This document shows positions 1 through 7,919 of a stretch of 32,964 nucleotides of DNA, in pieces (position 1 is the stretch's first letter; each line of letters begins with the position of its first letter). The translations under genes were made by a program, and so were the position numbers. Below the pieces are notes generated by a model that saw only the letters and a list, made by a program, of their open reading frames with translations, had not been told where the DNA came from and made no database searches. The stretch is from Bacillota bacterium (GTDB taxonomy: Bacteria > Bacillota > Bacilli > Alicyclobacillales > SLC66): contig JAKACU010000008.1 in the NCBI GenBank assembly GCA_021821185.1, positions 1 to 32,964 of the forward strand, written 5' to 3'.

Positions 1-2
1 GA

Positions 3-269
3 GGCAGCCAATATACCAGCAAGGTGTATCGGGAAACTCTTGCCAGGTATGGGGCAGTACAAAGTATGAGTCATACTGGGCGGTGCTATGATAACGCGAG
101 AATGGAGTCCTTTTTTGCCACGTTGAAGATGGAGGTGGTCAAAAGCATGGTGTTCCGCTTCATCGAAATTCACTATAACCGGAAACGGATATACACCACG
201 AACAATGGCTATCCCCCTCTCATGAAACGTGATCAGTATTACCGCAACCAGTTGCCACAGGTCATGTAA
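3..269 (+). pseudogene. IS3-family transposase (OrfB) C-terminal fragment, internally deleted
   Basis: The reading frame is open from the window edge and starts GSQYTSK, the usual end of the second catalytic block of IS3/IS150-type DDE transposases. It continues through CYDNARMESFF, which carries the last catalytic Glu. The copy looks broken. After LKMEVV the frame jumps straight to KSMVFRFIEIHYNRKR, missing roughly a dozen residues that normally link these blocks (the Arg/Thr-rich segment before the FxYIExFYNRxR motif). The rest of the gene, if present, lies outside the window. No inverted repeat was recognised downstream. It is best read as a decayed insertion-sequence tail. That it is an IS3 member is clear from the motifs; the deletion is inferred from memory of the family pattern. 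Confidence 0.85.
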
Positions 270-458
270 GGGCGGGTGGTTAAGGTCTTGCTCCCAAGTT
301 CTGTCGCAAGATCGTCTCCCTTGACTTCACCGACTGAGCGCTAGTGTATTGCCATTGACCAGCATTACGAGTTTCGTGACTAAACTAAATTTGACAATTC
401 CAAGATGGGTCTGCGAACCGTTACGACTCGATCTTCCGGACTGGTAAGGCGCTTGAAT

Positions 459-620
459 TTACGCATTGTCGTAACCGTCCAATACATAGCTGTCCCCGTA
501 GATTTGCGCAATTGCCCGTTTGTTTCGGCGGTTTTGCTTCAACCAGTTCTCAAAGTCCTGGTCTTCGCATAATTGGTACAATGGGTCGCTATTTCGTGTG
601 TCAATTAGCTGTTTTATACC
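459..620 (-). other. Possible gene remnant in the IS-flanking intergenic region
   Basis: The 479 bp between the transposase fragment and the pullulanase gene hold no complete gene. On the minus strand a 53-codon stretch is open from 620 and ends at a TAA at 459-461. It reads with protein-like composition (for example LYQLCEDQDFENWLKQN, ending YVLDGYDNA) but has no ATG/GTG start with a ribosome binding site. It may be the 3' end of a gene destroyed when the insertion sequence arrived. I do not recognise the family. The part 270-458 shows nothing I can name. Confidence 0.25.
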
Positions 621-676
621 TCAAAACGGAACCCGTTATATTTAGGTAGGGTGCTTTTTATATACTATATTTTTCA

Positions 677-704
677 TGCAAACGATTCCATAGAATGATA
701 TAAT
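677..704 (+). promoter_or_regulatory. LacI/CcpA-type operator overlapping the pullulanase promoter
   Basis: TGCAAACGATTCCA at 677-690 fits the catabolite-responsive-element pattern TGNAANCGNWNNCA at every fixed position and is imperfectly palindromic around the central CG, as sites of LacI-family regulators (CcpA, MalR) are. It sits directly upstream of a perfect -10, TATAAT at 699-704, where a bound repressor would block RNA polymerase. No good -35 is visible. Either carbon catabolite repression or a maltose-type local repressor would suit a starch-degrading enzyme; the sequence does not separate the two. Confidence 0.6.
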
Positions 705-748
705 ATCTGTGTAGCATAGACCGAGACGTTAAAGGGGGAAGATTTATT

Positions 749-3628
749 GTGTTTGTCTCAGTATATAAGAAATGGCAACGCTTTCTCGCATTGTTTAGTA
801 TGGTGATAATTTCTATTTTCATGGTGACGAGCAGTTTAGTTCCTGTGACAACGTTTGCAGCATCGACAGCAACGACTACCGTTATTGTCCATTATCACCG
901 TTTTGATAATTCCTATAGTGGATGGAATCTGTGGTTGTGGCCACAAGCACCAAAAAGTCTTGGCGGTGCCGCCTATAATTTTAATGGATCAGACTCTTTT
1001 GGCCAAGTAGCTACCGTGAAAGTTCCTGGAGACAACACACAAGTGGGTGTTATCGTGCGTCAAGGCAATTGGATAGCGAAAGATATCGCATCTAATCGTT
1101 ACTTGAACGTCACCCATGGGACTGCTGAGGTGTGGTTGTTACAAGGTAATCCCGATGTGTACTATTCACTTGCGGATGCGCAAAAGGCGATGGTTCCAGC
1201 GATTAGCAGTGCGTTTCTTGACGGCGCAAAGATAGTTACAGCTAGTTTCAATGCGCCAGTAACAATAGGCAAGTCGATGTTTACTGTCAAAGATGATACA
1301 ACAGGTACGTCTATTCCTGTGACCAATGTGGCAAGTTTAGAAACAATGACAGCCACGGTAGCGGGTGATTTTCAAACGCAACTTGGCGCGTCAAGTAACT
1401 GGGATCCCTCTTCATCCATGACTCTTATGCATCAAGTAAATCCTGACTTGTATCAGTTCACAGCAACACTAAAGGCAGGATCATATTCGTATAAAATAGC
1501 TCTAAACGGTTCGTGGAGCAGTGCTTATCCAAGTCAGAATGTATCCCTAAAGATTCCAAGTGGTGGTGCCAGGGTGACGATCTCATACATCCCGTCGACC
1601 GAGGGTGTTTATGATTCGATCAACAATCCCAATCAAGTTTTTCCAACATCATCAGATGGACTTAAAACATCAATCGTCAGCTTAACGTTGCAATCGGCGC
1701 CTAATGTCAAGGATTCGTTGCGGTTGACCGCGTCAGGATACACGGCGCTTTCCATCACACCGCGTAACGTGCTAAATTTACCAGCCTACTATTATGCGAA
1801 AAACAATCTTGGCAACACTTGGACAAAGCGTGCCACAACATTTCGTGTGTGGGCACCTACGGCAACCGAAGTCGATGTGCAATTGTTCTCTTCAGCTACG
1901 GGCCCGTCGGAAAATGAAGTTGTGATGATTCCCGGACCAAACGGAACCTTTTCGGCTACAGTACCGGGTAACCTAAATGGATGGTACTACTTGTATCGAG
2001 TCACGATTGATGGACAAACCAAGTCAGCTGTTGATCCTTATGCAACAGCTATTTCACCTGACGCTACGCGAGCTATGATCGTTAATCTCGCGCAGACAAA
2101 CCCAGCAGGGTGGAATCGTGATCACTTTACAGGGGTATCAAATCCCGTGAATGCCGTGATTTATGAAGTTGGCGTTCGAGATTTTTCAGTGGATAAAAGC
2201 GGCGGTTTTAAATATCCAGGAAAATATCTTGCGTTTACTGAACGCAATACACATGGACCCAATCATGTGGTTACAGGCATAGCCAGTCTAAAACAACTGG
2301 GAGTTAATTATGTACAAATTATGCCGATCCAGGAGTTCCTTGACCCTGGATATAGCTATAATTGGGGCTACATTACACGTCAGTTTGATACGCCTGAAGG
2401 CATGTATGCAACGACACCCCTTGGAACGGCTCGCATCACACAGGTTAAGCAAATGGTGCAAAGTCTTCATCAGGAAAACATTGGGGTAATCATGGATGTT
2501 GTCTACAATCACACATATGCCATCTCTGGTTCTGGTTTCAATCGCTTAGTTCCAGGCTACTTTTGGCGCACCGATAACCAAGGTGATTTTTATAATGGAT
2601 CAGGCGTTGGTAACGAAGTAGCCGCACAACGTCCCATGGTTCGCAAATTCATCATCGATTCGCTAAAATACTGGGTTAAAGAATATCATGTCAATGGTTT
2701 TCGCTTTGACCTGATGGCACTCTTAGGCGTAAACACGATGAAAGAGGTCAGTCGACAGTTGCATGCCATAGATCCCAACATCATCTTGTACGGTGAGCCT
2801 TGGACAGGTGGAACTTCTGGCCTTAATGCCAGTCAACTTCTCACAAAGGGTCAGCAACAGGGCCTTGGTATTGGCGTCTTCAATGACAATATTCGCAATG
2901 CCATCGAAGGCAATGTCTTTCAAGTGACACAGCCTGGTTTTGCGATGGGGGGCACCGGCTACACAGCGGCGATTAAAAACGGTGTAGTAGGTAGTGTGTA
3001 CTACAATGCACAAATTCAGGACTTTGCTGCAGCTCCTTCGGAGACCATCAATTATGTGACAAGTCATGACAATTACACGCTTTGGGATAAACTGAAACAA
3101 AGTAATCCAATGACGCCAAAATCCGTTCGGATTCAGATGGATGAGTTGGCGCAAGCCATTGTTATGACATCGCAAGGTGTTCCGTTTATGCAAGGCGGTG
3201 AAGAAATGCTGCGCACAAAAGATGGCAATGGAAACAGCTACAATGCTGGTGATGCTATCAATGCATTCAATTGGGTGCGCAAAGCAAAGTATATGAATGT
3301 ATTTACCTATTACTCAGGGCTCATTCATTTGCGCGACGATCACCCAGCATTTCGCATGACGACGGCAGCTCAGATCAGGAAACATCTGATGTTCTTGACC
3401 AGCCCGAGTGACACGGTAGAATTCGAACTTACAGATTATGCGAATGGGGATCATTGGAAGAATATCATCGTCATTTACAATCCGAACACGCCACAGTCTT
3501 TTACACTTCCATCAGGTCGATGGAATGTTGTGGCGACAGCCAATCGAATTGGAGAACATCCACTTGAGAAAGTTTCAGGTTCTGTCCTGGTGCCTAATGT
3601 AACAGCTGAGATTTTATATCAATCGTAA
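749..3628 (+). CDS. pulA: Secreted type I pullulanase (GH13_14) with CBM41 and CBM48
   Basis: The enzyme hydrolyses alpha-1,6 branches of pullulan and starch outside the cell. The 959-aa product starts at GTG 749 behind AAAGGGGGAAG. Residues 1-38 form a signal peptide (basic start, hydrophobic core, cleavage near TTFAAS). Next come a CBM41-like starch-binding domain from about 43 (VIVHYHRFDNSYSGWNLWLW), a second beta-rich domain at about 205-285 resembling the X25 module of Bacillus pullulanases, a CBM48 domain from about 364 (FRVWAPTATEVDV), and the GH13 barrel. Catalytic regions are DVVYNH (583-588), GFRFDLM with nucleophile D654, GEPW with acid/base E683, and SHDN with D774. The pullulanase hallmark YNWGYDP is changed to YNWGYIT at 537-543. 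It has no cell-wall anchor. It appears monocistronic, between a candidate catabolite operator and a strong terminator. Family assignment is firm. Confidence 0.96.
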   Translation: MFVSVYKKWQRFLALFSMVIISIFMVTSSLVPVTTFAASTATTTVIVHYHRFDNSYSGWNLWLWPQAPKSLGGAAYNFNGSDSFGQVATVKVPGDNTQVGVIVRQGNWIAKDIASNRYLNVTHGTAEVWLLQGNPDVYYSLADAQKAMVPAISSAFLDGAKIVTASFNAPVTIGKSMFTVKDDTTGTSIPVTNVASLETMTATVAGDFQTQLGASSNWDPSSSMTLMHQVNPDLYQFTATLKAGSYSYKIALNGSWSSAYPSQNVSLKIPSGGARVTISYIPSTEGVYDSINNPNQVFPTSSDGLKTSIVSLTLQSAPNVKDSLRLTASGYTALSITPRNVLNLPAYYYAKNNLGNTWTKRATTFRVWAPTATEVDVQLFSSATGPSENEVVMIPGPNGTFSATVPGNLNGWYYLYRVTIDGQTKSAVDPYATAISPDATRAMIVNLAQTNPAGWNRDHFTGVSNPVNAVIYEVGVRDFSVDKSGGFKYPGKYLAFTERNTHGPNHVVTGIASLKQLGVNYVQIMPIQEFLDPGYSYNWGYITRQFDTPEGMYATTPLGTARITQVKQMVQSLHQENIGVIMDVVYNHTYAISGSGFNRLVPGYFWRTDNQGDFYNGSGVGNEVAAQRPMVRKFIIDSLKYWVKEYHVNGFRFDLMALLGVNTMKEVSRQLHAIDPNIILYGEPWTGGTSGLNASQLLTKGQQQGLGIGVFNDNIRNAIEGNVFQVTQPGFAMGGTGYTAAIKNGVVGSVYYNAQIQDFAAAPSETINYVTSHDNYTLWDKLKQSNPMTPKSVRIQMDELAQAIVMTSQGVPFMQGGEEMLRTKDGNGNSYNAGDAINAFNWVRKAKYMNVFTYYSGLIHLRDDHPAFRMTTAAQIRKHLMFLTSPSDTVEFELTDYANGDHWKNIIVIYNPNTPQSFTLPSGRWNVVATANRIGEHPLEKVSGSVLVPNVTAEILYQS

Positions 3629-3651
3629 TTCGTTTCATGATAGAGACGTTT

Positions 3652-3690
3652 AAACAGGGTCCGATATCGACGAGATATCGGACCCTGTTT
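3652..3690 (+). terminator. Rho-independent terminator after the pullulanase gene
   Basis: A perfect 17-bp stem (arms 3652-3668 and 3674-3690) encloses a five-base loop and ends in a short T run within the stem arm. It lies 24 bp beyond the pullulanase stop codon and ends transcription before the PPOX gene. Confidence 0.88.
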
Positions 3691-3755
3691 GCTTGCCATA
3701 AAACTTTGTATGCGCTAGTGTGAATACTGGGCAAGTAGTAAAAAGGGGGATTTCG

Positions 3756-4319
3756 GTGGCCACACAGTTTCTTTCTATCGATGATGAGATTAAGGAATTT
3801 ATCGCAAAGCAGCATATGTTTTTTGTCGCATCGGCGCCACTTCTTGCAACCGGTCATGTCAACTTATCGCCTAAAGGCTATGATTCATTTCGCCAACTTA
3901 GTCCCAATGAAGTAATGTATCTTGATTTTACGGGAAGCGGCAATGAGACGAGTACACACTTAGAGGAAAATGGACGAATTACCTTCATGTTTTGTTCGTT
4001 TGACAAGGCTCCTTTGATCGTCAAGCTCTATGGGATTGGCGAAGTTATTTTAAAAACGGATGAACGGTTTGCATCTTTGATGCGTTACTATGATCCGATG
4101 CCAGGAATTCGCCAGATCATTCGTTCCGATATCCACTTGGTCGTTACCTCATGCGGCTATGGTGTACCATTTTATGAGTATGTCGGGGAGCGCGACACGA
4201 TGGAGCGCTGGGCACTGAAAAAGGGCGAAGAGGGATTGGCTTTGTTTCAACAGAATTATAATATGATGTCACTTGATGGAGCACCTACGCCTTTAAGCAG
4301 GACTGTTTTGAAAGGATGA
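3756..4319 (+). CDS. Pyridoxamine 5'-phosphate oxidase-related FMN-binding protein
   Basis: Cytoplasmic split-barrel flavoprotein of the PPOX-like superfamily, probably binding FMN (or a related cofactor) and acting as a small redox enzyme; the substrate is unknown. The 187-aa product carries the family's N-terminal pattern: a helix (DEIKEFIAKQHMFFVASAP), then GHVNLSPKGYDSF, then VMYLDFTGSGNETSTHLEENGRITFMF, the strand-loop that lines the flavin phosphate site. A longer frame begins at 3720, but GTG 3756 is chosen because AAAAAGGGGG ends five bases upstream of it. It stands alone between two terminators. A weak promoter may overlap the preceding hairpin (TTGCCA at 3693, TAGTGT 17 bp later). 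Annotation stops at superfamily level because true PdxH enzymes have a different C-terminal region. Confidence 0.85.
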   Translation: MATQFLSIDDEIKEFIAKQHMFFVASAPLLATGHVNLSPKGYDSFRQLSPNEVMYLDFTGSGNETSTHLEENGRITFMFCSFDKAPLIVKLYGIGEVILKTDERFASLMRYYDPMPGIRQIIRSDIHLVVTSCGYGVPFYEYVGERDTMERWALKKGEEGLALFQQNYNMMSLDGAPTPLSRTVLKG

Positions 4320-4333
4320 AAATCGTACTTACC

Positions 4334-4386
4334 AAGCCCGTTAAAAAGCCACTTGTCGTCGAAGTGCATGACGACATAACGGGCTT
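4334..4386. terminator. Bidirectional terminator between convergent genes
   Basis: Outer arms AAGCCCGTTA (4334-4343) and TAACGGGCTT (4377-4386) pair perfectly, and an inner TGTCGTC/GACGACA stem (4354-4360 and 4370-4376) extends the structure. T-rich sequence follows on the plus side. The hairpin lies between the converging PPOX and esterase genes and can serve both. Confidence 0.75.
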
Positions 4387-4406
4387 GTCGTTTTATGTTT
4401 TGTACT

Positions 4407-5366
4407 TTAAAGATCCAGCATGAATTGTGTGATGATATCGTGCAAACCTGGTAGGCCCTCATGGCCGAAGTCAGGGAAGATCTCCAGTCGTTTTGGGGCA
4501 TTGATCTTATTATATGCTGCAAATTGGGTGGACGGTGGGCAAATCTCATCCATTAAGCCGATGCCCATCAGCACATCACCATGTATGCGTGAGGCGAGAT
4601 GTTGTACATCGATATAACCTAAACGAGAAAAAACCTCATGTTCTCTTTGATGCTGTGGATCGTGATGACGAAAGTACTGGCGCAATTCCCCGTACGCATT
4701 TTTAGCCATATCCATATCCCAGACGCGTTTATAGTCGCTTAAAAACGGATAGACAGGAGCTGCTTTTTTGATTCGCGGTTCAAGCGATGCGCAAGCGATG
4801 GTTAATCCGCCTCCTTGAGACCACCCTGTGACGCCAACTCGATCTGCATCCACTTCTGGCAGATCCATTACCAGGTTCGCTAGTTGGACAGTATCCAAAT
4901 AGATGTGGCGAAAAAGCAGATTGTCTGGATCGTCGTCAAGTCCGCGAATGATATGCCCATTTTGCGTGGTGCCTTTAACACCACCCACGTCTTCTGAATT
5001 TCCTCCCTGACCACGCACATCCATCGCAATCACTGAAAAACCGAGTGATGCGTAGGCAAGTTTATCGGTGAAATCGCCCGCGCTTCCTGAATAGCCGTGA
5101 AATTGTAGGATAGCAGGATGAGGTTCAAGTCCGTATTTTGGCCGCACGTATAAAGCATGAATGCGGGCACCTCTAACGCCTGTAAAGTAGAGATCAAAAC
5201 AATCAGCGTTGGGAACCGTAAATTGGCTTGCGAACAGTTGCAAATGTGCATTTGTTTCGTGCATTTCTGTCAGCGCGCGATCCCAATACGCATCGAAGTC
5301 GGCTGGTCGCGGGCTGCTTCCTTGGTATGTATGGAGTTGTTCAAGAGGCATATCGATCAAGGGCAT
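4407..5366 (-). CDS. CE7-family acetyl xylan esterase / cephalosporin C deacetylase
   Basis: Alpha/beta hydrolase that removes acetyl groups from xylo-oligosaccharides and similar acetylated compounds. It has no signal peptide, so it should act in the cytoplasm on imported oligosaccharides. The 319-aa length is typical of CE7. The family motifs are present: RGQGG at 118-122, GWSQGG with nucleophile S183, D273 in GLMDEICPP, and H302 in FGHEG. This spacing closely resembles the Bacillus enzymes. A start three codons upstream is possible, but its ATG overlaps the ribosome binding site; AAAGGA lies eight bases before the ATG ending at 5366. It is a single gene, convergent with the PPOX gene. With pullulanase and xylose isomerase in the same window it points to use of plant polysaccharides. 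Confidence 0.93.
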   Translation of the reverse strand: MPLIDMPLEQLHTYQGSSPRPADFDAYWDRALTEMHETNAHLQLFASQFTVPNADCFDLYFTGVRGARIHALYVRPKYGLEPHPAILQFHGYSGSAGDFTDKLAYASLGFSVIAMDVRGQGGNSEDVGGVKGTTQNGHIIRGLDDDPDNLLFRHIYLDTVQLANLVMDLPEVDADRVGVTGWSQGGGLTIACASLEPRIKKAAPVYPFLSDYKRVWDMDMAKNAYGELRQYFRHHDPQHQREHEVFSRLGYIDVQHLASRIHGDVLMGIGLMDEICPPSTQFAAYNKINAPKRLEIFPDFGHEGLPGLHDIITQFMLDL

Positions 5367-5492
5367 GCAAGTCATCCTTTATCATACGTAGTTTCTAAAC
5401 TAAAAAATTGCCAAATCGAAGAAATGACGAGAAAACAAGAGATTAGTAACCTTTTTGTCCTATAAAACGAACGAAATCGCCTTTTTTAATCC

Positions 5493-5548
5493 TTGTGATG
5501 CCGAAAATGTTCTGTATAATGAACGATATGAGGTTCTTAATAACGAAC
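5493..5548 (+). promoter_or_regulatory. Promoter of the matrix operon with two GTTC-N8-GAAC dyads (candidate SinR operators)
   Basis: TTGTGA (5493-5498), a 16-bp spacer and TATAAT (5515-5520) form a good vegetative promoter. Two inverted repeats with the same architecture overlie it: GTTC 5509-5512 with GAAC 5521-5524, whose eight-base centre contains the -10, and GTTC 5533-5536 with GAAC 5545-5548. The centres are 24 bp apart. The left arms continue as GTTCTGT and GTTCTTA, each one mismatch from the B. subtilis SinR core GTTCTYT. A SinR gene lies 3.8 kb downstream. SinR binding is inference from this resemblance and the gene context. Confidence 0.65.
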
Positions 5549-5575
5549 AGTATTTTCGCTCAAAGGGTGAATGCC

Positions 5576-6475
5576 ATGCGCGATGGGGAAATTGATGCAA
5601 CCATCTACAGAACGCGCAAAGAACGGCAAGCACGTGATCGCAAAATTAAGCGCAGGACATATCGCATATATCTACGGCAAGCTTGGATTCTCAGTATCGC
5701 CACGGGATTATCTATCAATTCTCTCATGTTATCGCATCGGATGCAAGGCACAGAAGCTATGTTGACGTCTCAAGCCACGACAGCAGTATCGTTTTCGGCG
5801 GTAGATCATTTTCAAGGATGGTATAAGGGGCTTGTCGATCAGGTGTCTTCGAATTACTACGAGGGCCATAGCGTGTTGAAAGCGATGCAGGGCTACACAG
5901 ATTCTGATGTTGATTCATCTCATCACCATGACGATCAACGAAGTCATCTTCATCAGTTGCAATGCGATGGGCGACAAATTCAGCTCTTTTATACGGATGC
6001 GCAACGTGCCTACTTAACCATTGCGCAAGCTGTCACAAAGGACGAAGACAAGGCGCAAGCTTCACCTATTGACTCTTTGCAACGTGTAGCAAGATGGGGG
6101 AGGTATGCGCAAGAGAAGGCGTCACGGTATCTGGAACATTTACAAAAAGATTTATCGAGGGCGCAAAAAATCGTCAATTCCCAAGCGACGGCAGATGATG
6201 ATCAGTCAGATGACCATGTAGCCAATCATTTTGCTGTATCGAAGTTCGATCAAGTTGCAGGGGGTTCCTCGGGTGCCACATCGAAAGGCACCGTAACTGG
6301 TGTCGTCTACGGTAACGACGCAAGCAGTGCGATAAGACCTGACACAGTGATGGTAGCAACCTATACCGTGTCAGACGCCACCTATGCGGTCAGCAATGCC
6401 GTGTACACGGTGATGAATGGAACATACATAGCACAAAACGAACTGGGGCAGACCTTATTGCCCAATGTGCCATAA
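5576..6475 (+). CDS. Unknown membrane-anchored protein at the tapA position of a matrix operon
   Basis: I do not recognise the family. The 299-aa product starts with a very basic cytoplasmic segment (RTRKERQARDRKIKRRTYR), then one hydrophobic segment at about 38-54 (AWILSIATGLSINSLML), so it is either a type II membrane protein or is cleaved by a signal peptidase. The following region is polar and His/Asp/Gln-rich (SSHHHDDQRSHLHQLQ), with a likely helix at about 160-200. The C-terminus holds four seven-residue repeats of the type [DN]A[TV]Y[TA]V[SM] at about 260-287. The start ATG 5576 follows AAAGGG with good spacing; longer frames would begin within the promoter. It is first in an operon with sipW and two TasA-like genes, the place tapA has in Bacillus, though I see no sequence similarity to TapA. 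A role in fibre assembly or anchoring is inference. Confidence 0.75.
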   Translation: MRDGEIDATIYRTRKERQARDRKIKRRTYRIYLRQAWILSIATGLSINSLMLSHRMQGTEAMLTSQATTAVSFSAVDHFQGWYKGLVDQVSSNYYEGHSVLKAMQGYTDSDVDSSHHHDDQRSHLHQLQCDGRQIQLFYTDAQRAYLTIAQAVTKDEDKAQASPIDSLQRVARWGRYAQEKASRYLEHLQKDLSRAQKIVNSQATADDDQSDDHVANHFAVSKFDQVAGGSSGATSKGTVTGVVYGNDASSAIRPDTVMVATYTVSDATYAVSNAVYTVMNGTYIAQNELGQTLLPNVP

Positions 6476-6492
6476 CGGAAGGGGAAAGCAAT

Positions 6493-7113
6493 ATGAAACG
6501 TATGGTGCGGTGGATGAGTAATCTCGTCACGATCATCTTGGGCGTGCTTTTGATCGTAACGATGTATGCAGCGATATCTTCGAGACTGAGTAACGGGACG
6601 CCGACAATTTTTGGGCAACGGTGGTATGAAGTGCTTTCAGGATCTATGGAACCTCGTATTCATGTTGGATCGGTTATTTTTGATCGTCCTATCGGTAATG
6701 TGAATGCTCTGAAGGTGGGTGATGTGATCACCTTTAAAGCACCCAATCAGGAATACGGTGCAAATGAATTGATCATTACGCACAGAATCCACAAGATCGT
6801 TGAGCAAAAGGGTCAATTGCTGTTTCAAACCAAAGGTGATGCAAACAACGCACCTGATCCATCCCTGGTTCCAGCGAGCAGTGTGATTGCGCAGTACGAC
6901 AACTTTACGATTCCTTACTTGGGATACTACCTGAATTTCACCAAAACAAAGCTTGGCGTGGCACTGCTTTTGATCTTGCCTGGAGCGCTACTCATTATCA
7001 GTACGATGGTGGGTTTGTTTCGAGAGATTTCAAGGTTGCAAAAAGTTCAACAAGGGGGTGATCGTGCCAAAAAGGCTGCTGAAGAACTCAATAGTGTGAC
7101 TTCAGTTGAGTGA
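6493..7113 (+). CDS. sipW: SipW-type (ER-type) signal peptidase I
   Basis: Membrane signal peptidase of the archaeal/eukaryal-like class that uses a Ser-His pair instead of Ser-Lys. In Bacillus, SipW processes TasA and TapA. The 206-aa protein has an N-terminal membrane segment (about 9-30), the catalytic VLSGSMEP block with S51, the THRI block with H97, KGDANNAPD with D116, and a second membrane segment at about 154-176. The residue after the basic THR is Ile-His rather than a Lys, as expected for SipW. The start ATG 6493 follows GGAAGGGG. It lies 17 bp after the unknown protein and 81 bp before the first TasA-like gene. Its likely substrates are the two downstream secreted proteins and perhaps the upstream one. 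Confidence 0.93.
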   Translation: MKRMVRWMSNLVTIILGVLLIVTMYAAISSRLSNGTPTIFGQRWYEVLSGSMEPRIHVGSVIFDRPIGNVNALKVGDVITFKAPNQEYGANELIITHRIHKIVEQKGQLLFQTKGDANNAPDPSLVPASSVIAQYDNFTIPYLGYYLNFTKTKLGVALLLILPGALLIISTMVGLFREISRLQKVQQGGDRAKKAAEELNSVTSVE

Positions 7114-7194
7114 TTGAGGAAGGGCATGACGCGCGATCTGACTGAGCGCAATTATCACCCTACATAGGGGAACAAATTTTGGGGGGACTTGACA

Positions 7195-7845
7195 ATGGGG
7201 TTGAAATCAAAATTATTTATGGCCGTGGCAACATCTGCAGCAGGTGCTGCAATGATCGCAGGTGGGACGTTTGCCTACTTTACCAGTTCGGCCACAAACA
7301 GTGGCAACACGTTTTCTACAGGAACTGTACAAGTGCAGTTGTCTACAGATAACACTAATTACTTAGACAACATTCAATCGATCAATGTGCAGAACGCCGC
7401 TCCTGGCGACCCTGCCACCGTAAAGGATTTCTATGTAAAAAATACAGGGAGTTTGCCTGAATACGTGACGGTATTGCCTGAAAACCTGGTGTTATCGAAC
7501 GGAACTGTCTCCTACACTATCTTTGATAAATCCGGAACTTTTAATGCTCAAAGTTGGACAGCTGCTCAAGCAACTTTTACAAATCTTGGTCAGCCGAGTG
7601 CTTTGCAATTTACAATTAATGATCTAACGACAAATAAAGTGTTATTTGATTCTGCAAATCCTAGCACATCCACACTTGAATCCGCGTATTTACTTGCGCC
7701 TGGTGCAACGGATGAAATTGAAATGACCATTTCACTCGCATCGACAGCAGATAATAGTTACCAAGGATCAACTTTTAACGGGGACTTGGCATTTAACGCA
7801 GAGCAATCAGCAAACATCACTCCACCGACGAATATTCGTAGCTAA
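7195..7845 (+). CDS. TasA/CalY (camelysin)-like secreted matrix fibre protein
   Basis: Secreted protein of the TasA/camelysin family (peptidase M73 in databases), which forms extracellular fibres in biofilms. The 216-aa product has the family's signal region ending AGGTFAYFTSSA (about 22-33), recognised by SipW-type peptidases, followed by NSGNTFSTGTVQVQL. The conserved APGD-like turn is at 69-72, followed by the KDFYVKNTGSLPEYV strand. The C-terminal half is beta-rich with no cysteine, as in TasA. ATG 7195 is chosen over the TTG two codons upstream because GGGGGG ends eight bases before it. The gene is followed by a GC-rich hairpin and then a paralogue. Family membership is clear; calling it the true TasA orthologue is not certain. 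Confidence 0.9.
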   Translation: MGLKSKLFMAVATSAAGAAMIAGGTFAYFTSSATNSGNTFSTGTVQVQLSTDNTNYLDNIQSINVQNAAPGDPATVKDFYVKNTGSLPEYVTVLPENLVLSNGTVSYTIFDKSGTFNAQSWTAAQATFTNLGQPSALQFTINDLTTNKVLFDSANPSTSTLESAYLLAPGATDEIEMTISLASTADNSYQGSTFNGDLAFNAEQSANITPPTNIRS

Positions 7846-7870
7846 TTTGGTATCGGAATTATAGTACGCC

Positions 7871-7896
7871 GTGGGGTGGGATTTAAACCACCCCAC
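7871..7896 (+). other. Intercistronic hairpin between the two TasA-like genes
   Basis: GTGGGGTGG (7871-7879) pairs perfectly with CCACCCCAC (7888-7896) across an eight-base AT-rich loop. No T tract follows, so it is unlikely to be a full terminator. It could protect the upstream mRNA 3' end or partly attenuate, giving more of the first fibre protein than the second. Confidence 0.6.
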
Positions 7897-7919
7897 CGTA
7901 TGATGAGGGGGTGATCACT

